29,040 nucleotides of DNA, taken from contig DATHDF010000093.1 in the NCBI GenBank assembly GCA_035319185.1, positions 1-29,040 on the forward strand. Reading direction: 5' to 3'. Under the pieces are notes generated by a model. That model saw only the letters and a program-made list of their open reading frames with translations, did not search any database and was not told where the DNA came from. This document shows, piece after piece, positions 23,241 to 29,040 of this stretch. Positions within the stretch are counted from its first letter, which is position 1. Each line of letters opens with the position of its first letter. The position numbers and the translations under genes are program-made. Source of the stretch: Fen-1308 sp035319185 (GTDB lineage Bacteria; Nitrospirota; Thermodesulfovibrionia; Thermodesulfovibrionales; Dissulfurispiraceae).

Positions 23241-23321
23241 TGCAAACCTCTTTTTGAATCGGAGATAGCGGGGACAACGCGTAATTATAGCAGATTTATC
23301 TGACGAGGTGCGGGACCGGCG

Positions 23322-23879
23322 TTACGCCTTGCGCAACTTCCTGAGGCCTTTTCCTACGATATAGAAAAGAAGCGCAAAGACAGCGACGACACCGGCAAGC
23401 GGCACTGCTATCGCCAGTATGCTCAGTCCTGCCGCTATTAACAGTTCCATTGTAGCAACCGCATGATTGCCCAAACCAAGCGTGCCGGCGCTCGATGCAG
23501 CCCTAAGCAACGCCGTGCCACCATGCAAAACAGAGGCGGTTCCTCCTCCGGCTATGATGGCGAGGGTCCATTTCATCATGGGGCTTATATCGACAAAGCT
23601 TGATGCTGCGACAATGGTGCCGGCCACGGCTGCAGCGGGCGCTGCAATTGTATCCATTATATTGTCTACCCATGGCACATAATAGGCTATGATTTCAAGG
23701 ATTGAAGCAATTGCAAATGCCGTAAGTGCGGCAGGTGTCCCGATCCACTGAAATCCGGAAGAAAGATTCAGATAGCCTGAAAGAGAAGCAATGCTGGCGG
23801 CCAGAAGAGGGACAAACACCCTGAATCCGCACGCAGCGCTGAGACCTATTCCGAGACAGATACTAAGGACAATATCCAC
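23322..23879 (-). CDS. DUF4126 membrane protein
   Basis: 185 aa with a GTG start at 23879 and no clear ribosome site. It is all membrane: about four or five hydrophobic segments, rich in Ala and Gly (SICLGIGLSAACGFRVFVPLLAASIAS at the start, AGGGTASVLHGGTALLRAASS in the middle, VVAVFALLFYIVGK at the end). The conserved N-terminal pattern GLSAACGFRVFVPLL and the NIMDTIAAPAAAVAGT segment are those of DUF4126. Function unknown. The 74-aa gene upstream ends 24 bases before and in the same frame, so co-translation is likely. C-terminus is basic (KGLRKLRK), which suggests a cytoplasmic tail. Confidence 0.8.
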   Translation of the reverse strand: MDIVLSICLGIGLSAACGFRVFVPLLAASIASLSGYLNLSSGFQWIGTPAALTAFAIASILEIIAYYVPWVDNIMDTIAAPAAAVAGTIVAASSFVDISPMMKWTLAIIAGGGTASVLHGGTALLRAASSAGTLGLGNHAVATMELLIAAGLSILAIAVPLAGVVAVFALLFYIVGKGLRKLRKA

Positions 23880-23903
23880 GCGTGCCCGGCAGCATGGTGT
23901 CGG

Positions 23904-24128
23904 CTATACCAGCTGACTGGCTATGATCTCCGACATGCGACGTTCCGCGCCACCGTAGTGCTGCAGATCCGGCACCTGGTTCCTAAGTGGTCCGTCAGCC
24001 ACTTCAATCCATTTTTCTTCGGAATAGCGATAAAACTTCTTGACTTTTTCGTCGCGTATGAACTGGTCCAGAGTAAAGGCAGAAATCATATCATATACGC
24101 CGTCGTGATACATGATCCTGATAGTCAT
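23904..24128 (-). CDS. GSU3473-like small protein
   Basis: 74 aa, ATG at 24128 with GGAGGTGG just upstream. It starts with MTIRIMYHDGVYDMISAF and ends with a YGGAERR motif, which resembles the YHGPERR-type tail of the small GSU3473-family proteins of Geobacter and relatives. No signal peptide, helix or metal motif is visible. Function unknown; genes of this family are common in Desulfobacterota and Nitrospirota. It sits 24 bases before the DUF4126 gene, and behind a candidate CRP-type site and a TATAAT box. Confidence 0.65.
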   Translation of the reverse strand: MTIRIMYHDGVYDMISAFTLDQFIRDEKVKKFYRYSEEKWIEVADGPLRNQVPDLQHYGGAERRMSEIIASQLV

Positions 24129-24161
24129 CTTCCACCTCCACGGATTATATGTCTTTGAATA

Positions 24162-24202
24162 ATTATATCACGTAAGAGACATTTTTTGTGATAGAAATCA
24201 CA
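24162..24202 (-). promoter_or_regulatory. CRP/FNR-superfamily site and -10 box
   Basis: TGTGA-TAGAAA-TCACA (24187-24202) is a perfect TGTGA-N6-TCACA palindrome, the consensus of CRP and close to that of HcpR. Downstream on the minus strand lies TATAAT (24167-24162). The centre of the site is about 40 bases from the predicted transcription start, the class II activation spacing. No good -35 is present, which suits an activated promoter. Confidence 0.55.
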
Positions 24203-26578
24203 CTAATCCTGAGCCGGGTCCAGTGTCCTTGGAACAAGCGGCCTGCGCATATCCGTGCTCCGCGACTGCTGTTCTGAAGACGGGTGAGGAGATATTCGGC
24301 TGAGCGGATTGAAGCTTTCCAGCCCGCCCTGATGGGGCAGCGATCCTTCTTTGAAATACTCATCGATTGTTGAAGCATCGCTTGCAAAAAACCCGGCAGG
24401 CTGCCCGGTTACTATATCGATCCTCTGCCTGACAATGCCGGGCGGTACCACAAAATCCGGCACTGTTTCACCGCTCAGCGTGCCCCTCATGAATCTCTGC
24501 CAGATCGGTGCAGCTGCCCGCCCGCCGACCTCTCCGCCGCCCAGAGAACGCTTCATGTCGTCAAACCCCACCCAGACCCCCGCAGCGAGGTCGGGCGTAT
24601 AGCCGACAAACCATGCGTCTTTATAATCATTGCTTGTGCCTGTTTTGCCTGCCGCAGGCCTGCCTATGTTTGCCCTCATCCCTGTCCCGTATCTAATCAC
24701 GTCCTCCATCATCGATGTGATCTGGAAGGACCCCGCAGCACTTATCACAGGGCTGCCTTCCGGCTGAGAGCCTTCGATAACCTGTCCGTGCGAGTCCGTT
24801 ATATATTTAATGGAAATCGGCTTCATCTTTATGCCTCCGTTGGCAAAGGTCGCAAAGGCGGAGGTTAGCTCCAGAGGCGTAACACTGGTAGATCCGAGGG
24901 CGATGCTCAGGTTGCGCGGCATAGAGCCCTGAATTCCGAGCGCTCTGGCAAGTTCGATAACCCTGTCCACACCCAGCGCTTCCACAAGCTTGACTGTAAC
25001 TATGTTCCTCGAATATGCAAGAGCCTCCCTCAGCCTGATCGGGCCCAGGTATTTACGGTCATAATTTTCCGGCTTCCAGTCGCCTGCAGCACCACCGGGG
25101 TATGACACCGGTTCATCAACAAGGATGCTCGCCGGAGTAAATCCGTTCTCAAGAGCAGCCGCGTAAATAACCGGCTTAAAAGAAGAGCCCGGCTGCCGTT
25201 GTGCAAGGACAGCCCGGTTGTATTCGCTGCGCGTAAAGCTGAACCCCCCCACCAGCGCCCTTATATAACCCGTAGAAGGTTCCACGGCAACCACAGCGCC
25301 TTCGACATCGGGTTCCTGATCAAGACTGAATAGTATGTTCTTGGCCCCTCCGGTCTTGAACCTGACCAATATTACATCACCCTGCTTGAGTATGTCGGTA
25401 AGCTTGAAATTCTTTATATACCTGGGCCTGCCGGATGATTTGTCCAGGACAGCACTTGCCCACTTTGCATCACCTACGAGTAATTTACCCGTAATACCGC
25501 GGCTTTTGACAACCGCTTCTTTCGGACCCACCGAAATCACCGTACCTGTCGATATGTCTCCGGCAGTGGCGGTGAACGAAGCCGAATTCTCGCCGTTCTG
25601 CTCTTTGATATTATCTCTGTGTGCTACGGGTCCCCGCCAGCCGCGTCTCTTGTCGACCTCGCGCAGGCCATCCTGCAGCGCCCTCTGCGCCTGCACCTGA
25701 GCGTTTTTGTTTAAAGTCGTATAGACCTTGAAATCTCCCTTGAAGACTTTTTCCTCGCCGTACCTGGCAATCAGGTATTGCTTAACGTAATCTATGAAAT
25801 AGTTGTATGTCTCAGCAGCAGCTCTGGCCTGAGACAGAAACAGGGGCTGCTTTTTTGCCGCATCCGCATCCGATTGCTTGATGTAACCTTCTTCAACCAT
25901 CCTGGCAAGCACTACTGATTGCCGCTCCTTTGCCCGTACAAGATCGTTGAATGGAGAATACGTGGTCGGCCCCTTCGTCAAACCGGCCAGCATCGCAGCC
26001 TCGGCAAGAGTAATGTTCCGGACCGACTTGCCGAAATACGTCCTGGCCGCCATCTCTATTCCGTAAGCGCCGTGGCCGAAATAGACCCTGTTAAGATATA
26101 GCTCGAGTATCTCCTTCTTTGAGAGCTCTTTTTCGATCTGCAGCGCCAGCTGCGCTTCTTTGATCTTGCGCGTGATAGTCTTCTCTGAAGACAGAAACAC
26201 GACTTTAGCCAGCTGTTGAGTTATGGTGCTGCCGCCCTCCTTGAGGCTCATATGAAGCAGGTCTTTTACAAGGGCCCTTCCTATGCCCACATAGTCGATG
26301 CCGCTGTGTTTCCAGAAGCGCGAGTCTTCGACGGCAACCACGGCATTCCTCATATTTTCGGGAATCTGATTATAGGGGACGAATATGCCTTTCTGGAGCT
26401 TGATCTCCCCGATAAGCGAATCGTCGTCGGCATATACTCTCGTCCCTGCGGCGGAATCATGCTTTTTCAGTTCTTGGATTGAGGGGATCCCGGTAGCAAG
26501 AGCAAGGTAGGCGCCGACCAGCGACCCCAGTATCAGGACCGCTGAGATGAGTATTACTTTCGAGCGCATGATTCTCAT
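24203..26578 (-). CDS. mrcA: Class A penicillin-binding protein PBP1A
   Basis: 791 aa from the ATG at 26578; ORF reading to 26671 would extend into the divergent promoter. An N-terminal membrane anchor (about 6-29) is followed by the GT51 glycosyltransferase with the catalytic glutamate in VEDSRFWKHSGID (E84 in this numbering) and KEGGSTITQQLAK. An OB-like insert follows (around GTVISVGPKEAVVKSRG), typical of PBP1A, then the transpeptidase with the nucleophile PGSSFKP, SRN and KTGTSND. It polymerises and crosslinks peptidoglycan on the outside of the inner membrane. The C-terminal tail is rich in Ser, Arg and Pro with no domain. It is divergent from an alpha-2-macroglobulin gene; see findings. 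Confidence 0.88.
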   Translation of the reverse strand: MRIMRSKVILISAVLILGSLVGAYLALATGIPSIQELKKHDSAAGTRVYADDDSLIGEIKLQKGIFVPYNQIPENMRNAVVAVEDSRFWKHSGIDYVGIGRALVKDLLHMSLKEGGSTITQQLAKVVFLSSEKTITRKIKEAQLALQIEKELSKKEILELYLNRVYFGHGAYGIEMAARTYFGKSVRNITLAEAAMLAGLTKGPTTYSPFNDLVRAKERQSVVLARMVEEGYIKQSDADAAKKQPLFLSQARAAAETYNYFIDYVKQYLIARYGEEKVFKGDFKVYTTLNKNAQVQAQRALQDGLREVDKRRGWRGPVAHRDNIKEQNGENSASFTATAGDISTGTVISVGPKEAVVKSRGITGKLLVGDAKWASAVLDKSSGRPRYIKNFKLTDILKQGDVILVRFKTGGAKNILFSLDQEPDVEGAVVAVEPSTGYIRALVGGFSFTRSEYNRAVLAQRQPGSSFKPVIYAAALENGFTPASILVDEPVSYPGGAAGDWKPENYDRKYLGPIRLREALAYSRNIVTVKLVEALGVDRVIELARALGIQGSMPRNLSIALGSTSVTPLELTSAFATFANGGIKMKPISIKYITDSHGQVIEGSQPEGSPVISAAGSFQITSMMEDVIRYGTGMRANIGRPAAGKTGTSNDYKDAWFVGYTPDLAAGVWVGFDDMKRSLGGGEVGGRAAAPIWQRFMRGTLSGETVPDFVVPPGIVRQRIDIVTGQPAGFFASDASTIDEYFKEGSLPHQGGLESFNPLSRISPHPSSEQQSRSTDMRRPLVPRTLDPAQD

Positions 26579-26692
26579 TATAAACGGGGCATCAGAAATT
26601 TTACAACGCCGCCGGATCGACAAGCCCATTGACATTTTGATATATAATGAAGCCACGGTGCCCGGAGTCACATACTCTGTTCAGGAGGTCTT

Positions 26693-29040
26693 ATGTCCGC
26701 CATATTGTCCGCGCTTCTCGCCGCACTGTTTCTCTTTTCGATATCCGCTTTCGCCCAGACCGACGCTACCGTTGAATTCTTCTCCCCGCAGGGGACTATC
26801 AAAACTGTGCGGCAGGTATCTGCGCGGTTTTCGGAACCTATGGTACCCTTTGGCGATCCCCGGATATCCGACCCCTTTGACATATCATGTCCGGAAGCCG
26901 GAAAGGGGCGATGGGCCGACTCCAGGAACTGGGTGTATGATTTCGACAGGGACCTGTCTGCGGGCGTCAGATGCTCCTTTTCGACCCGGCGGGACCTTAA
27001 AGCACTTTCGGGGCAGCCTGTAACAAATCGCGCCTTTTCTTTTTCAACGGGCGGCCCGGCCATAATTAAGTCAAGGCCGCACGACGGTGACGAGCGGATC
27101 GATGAAGAACAGATCTTCCTGCTTACGCTCGATGCGGCTGCATCCGAGGAGAGCATAATTGCCAATGCCTATTGCTCTGTCGGCGGTGTCAACGAAAAGG
27201 TCGGTATCAAAATCATCGCGGGCAAAGAACGGGAGCAGCTTCTTCGCGCCAGCTATATGAAGGATGATCCCAGGATAATCGCCCTTCAGTGCCGACAGCG
27301 CTTCCCTGCCGCGGTCGAGATAAAGATCGTTTGGGGCAAGGGGATATCCTCTTTAAGCGGGATAGCTACAGAGAGCGACCAGGTTCTGGTCTTCAAATCC
27401 CGTCTGCCATTTACGGCAAAGTTCAGTTGCGATCGCGAGAAAAAGGATGCGAACTGCATACCCATGCTGCCCATGCGACTGGCCTTCAGCGCGCCTGTCC
27501 GCTGGGACGTTGCAAGAAAGATCAGAATGAAAGGACCTGGCGGTTCCTCCTACAGGTCCATACCGGACAATGGAAAGTATGTTGAAGACGAGGACGGCGA
27601 AGAAAGCGGCGAAGGCATATCTGAGGACACCGGGAAAAATGGAGCGCCGGAATACGTGTGGACAGTTTCGTTCAGGGGACCGTTCCCGGAATCCTCTTCG
27701 TTCACTATAGACATGCCTAAAGATTTCAGGGATGATTCCGGCAGACAACTCTCAAACAGAGACAAATATCCCCTTACTGTTAAGACCGACGCCTACCCGC
27801 CGCTCGCCAAGTTCTCATCCCGCTTCGGGATTATCGAATTGAAGGGAAATGCTGCACTGCCGGTCACTCTCAGGAACCTTGAGTCCGAAGTGCCGGCCAG
27901 GATGCTGCAAGTGGACGACGAAAAACGTGGTGCGAGCAGCAAGGTAAAAGAGGGAATCCTCGACGGTGCTGCGAAGCTCGGCGGTGCGGTCGCTTCAGCC
28001 CTTCCGGATTCTGTGAAAGAAAAACCCGATGAGATGGTGCAGGGGCTAAAAGGCAGACTACGCAAGCTCCGCATGAATAAAGAGGAGAAAGTGATCGAAT
28101 GGCTGCGGACAGTCGCCGGAGCAGGCAGGCAGAGATCGGTGCTGAAGGGCGCCGAAGGCGTGAAAGAGTTCGGCGTGCCTAAGCCTGGCGGCGAAAAGGC
28201 TTTCGAAGTGGTGGGCATTCCACTTAAAGAACCTGGCGTTTACGTCGTTGAGATGGAAAGCCGCATACTCGGCTCGTCCCTGCTGGAAGCAGGGGGAAAG
28301 ACCCTGCAGAAGAAACCTATATATGTACCAACAGTTGCATTGATAACAAACCTGGCCGTGCACTTCAAGCATGGAAGGGAATCGTCGCTGGTATGGGTCA
28401 CTACCCTCGACAAGGCAAAACCGGTTGGAGATGCCTCGATTACAATCCGCGACTGCACCGGCAAACAGATCTGGAGCGGGACTACCGATGCCCAGGGCAT
28501 TGCCCGAATAAAAAAGCAGCTGCCCGACCACGGAGAGCTCCCGTCCTGCAGGCACACCCCGGATTCGGACAACTATTACGATTATCCGCAGCTGAAAGGG
28601 CTTGAAGGGGCACGGGGAGGCCTGTTCGTCTTTGCAAAAAAGGCCGCCGATATGAGCTTCGTCCATTCAAGCTGGAAAGAAGGGATCGAGTCCTGGAGAT
28701 ACGGGCTGCCGAGCGGCTCATACAGAGGACCGGTAATTGCGCATACGGTTTTCGACCGCACGCTCATTCATGCAGGTGAGACTGTCCACATGAAACATTT
28801 CATCAGGAAGCATACAATGGCCGGATTCGACTTCCTGCCCGAACGTGAACTGCCGGACAAGCTCGTCATCGAGCACTCGGGCAGCGAAAAGAAATATGAA
28901 TTCCCGTTAAAATGGCGTGACAGATGGATGGCGGAGTCCGACTGGAAGATACCGGAGGATGCATATCTAGGTCAATACAGCGTTGCGATGACAAGCAGCA
29001 AAAAAAATGATGCAGATGATAAGCGCAGGCGCTACGTATC
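26693..29040 (+). CDS. Alpha-2-macroglobulin family protein, 3' partial
   Basis: The frame is open from the ATG at 26693 to the window end (782 codons plus two bases), with AGGAGG eight bases upstream. A signal peptide MSAILSALLAALFLFSISAFA is followed by QTD, an A-x-A cut with no lipobox. MG-type beta domains follow; AHTVFDRTLIHAGETVHMKHFIRKHT, near codon 690, is the conserved macroglobulin motif. The thioester CxEQ region would lie beyond the window. These proteins trap proteases that enter the periplasm. In gammaproteobacteria the partner is usually PBP1C, but here the divergent neighbour is PBP1A. The protein is expected to be soluble in the periplasm rather than a lipoprotein as in Escherichia coli YfhM. 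Confidence 0.85.
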   Translation, partial: MSAILSALLAALFLFSISAFAQTDATVEFFSPQGTIKTVRQVSARFSEPMVPFGDPRISDPFDISCPEAGKGRWADSRNWVYDFDRDLSAGVRCSFSTRRDLKALSGQPVTNRAFSFSTGGPAIIKSRPHDGDERIDEEQIFLLTLDAAASEESIIANAYCSVGGVNEKVGIKIIAGKEREQLLRASYMKDDPRIIALQCRQRFPAAVEIKIVWGKGISSLSGIATESDQVLVFKSRLPFTAKFSCDREKKDANCIPMLPMRLAFSAPVRWDVARKIRMKGPGGSSYRSIPDNGKYVEDEDGEESGEGISEDTGKNGAPEYVWTVSFRGPFPESSSFTIDMPKDFRDDSGRQLSNRDKYPLTVKTDAYPPLAKFSSRFGIIELKGNAALPVTLRNLESEVPARMLQVDDEKRGASSKVKEGILDGAAKLGGAVASALPDSVKEKPDEMVQGLKGRLRKLRMNKEEKVIEWLRTVAGAGRQRSVLKGAEGVKEFGVPKPGGEKAFEVVGIPLKEPGVYVVEMESRILGSSLLEAGGKTLQKKPIYVPTVALITNLAVHFKHGRESSLVWVTTLDKAKPVGDASITIRDCTGKQIWSGTTDAQGIARIKKQLPDHGELPSCRHTPDSDNYYDYPQLKGLEGARGGLFVFAKKAADMSFVHSSWKEGIESWRYGLPSGSYRGPVIAHTVFDRTLIHAGETVHMKHFIRKHTMAGFDFLPERELPDKLVIEHSGSEKKYEFPLKWRDRWMAESDWKIPEDAYLGQYSVAMTSSKKNDADDKRRRYV

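Noticed and set aside
26643..26648. TATAAT with a nearby TTGACA, looking like a promoter for the alpha-2-macroglobulin gene
   Set aside because: The two boxes are only eight bases apart and no -35 sits at 17 bases, so the pair cannot be a promoter as written. A promoter surely exists in 26579-26692 but I cannot point to it.
1..29040. CRISPR arrays, tRNA, rRNA, insertion sequences, phage or integrase genes
   Set aside because: No regularly spaced repeats, no tRNA cloverleaf or rRNA core sequence, and no transposase or integrase motif were seen in any frame.

Overview
The window is about 29 kb at roughly 53% GC by eye, densely packed with genes on both strands. The gene content points to a Gram-negative (two-membrane) anaerobe or microaerophile, most likely Nitrospirota or Desulfobacterota. 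The signs are a stand-alone NifB-type radical SAM protein, a DUF362/ferredoxin protein, a GSU3473-like small protein, a DHH-CBS-tRNA nucleotidyltransferase fusion, a DsrC-family protein, and an A2M/PBP1A envelope pair. The taxonomic call is inference from gene content only.

Layout. 1-1123: two UspA genes, the first cut by the window edge. 1149-2218 (minus): nifB-like radical SAM gene followed by an overlooked 54-aa two-helix membrane peptide with a GTG start. 2374-4084 (plus): TrmB-family regulator and branched-chain aminotransferase in a one-base-spaced operon, with a near-consensus promoter and an 11-bp-arm palindrome on the start codon. 4092-6252 (minus): CysM-type cysteine synthase, PlsC acyltransferase, PilZ protein. 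6383-10413 (plus): DUF362/ferredoxin protein and the DHH-CBS-nucleotidyltransferase. 10542-15701 (plus): 1719-aa CheB-CheR-PAS-histidine kinase-receiver fusion. 15715-17091 (minus): SPASM radical SAM gene preceded by a 31-codon ORF with a strong Shine-Dalgarno, two hairpins and a promoter, the most RiPP-like and least described locus here. 17105-18788 (minus): thiol peroxidase, Fe/Mn superoxide dismutase and a DsrC homologue lacking both C-terminal redox cysteines. 18870-18945: REP-like element. 18991-23240 (minus): adaptor, ATPase and two FtsX/MacB permeases, an overlapping tripartite efflux/export operon. 23322-24202 (minus): GSU3473-like and DUF4126 genes behind a perfect CRP-type palindrome. 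24203-26578 (minus): PBP1A. 26693-29040 (plus): the start of a secreted alpha-2-macroglobulin running off the window.

How it fits together. Several units concern stress and the envelope: universal stress proteins, Tpx/SOD, PBP1A/A2M, the MacB-like exporter and PilZ. The hybrid kinase is a stand-alone sensory hub with no chemoreceptor or flagellar gene beside it. The best candidates for undescribed biology are the peptide-hairpin-radical SAM cassette, the membrane micropeptide coupled to nifB, and the cysteine-less DsrC paralogue in an oxidative-stress operon.
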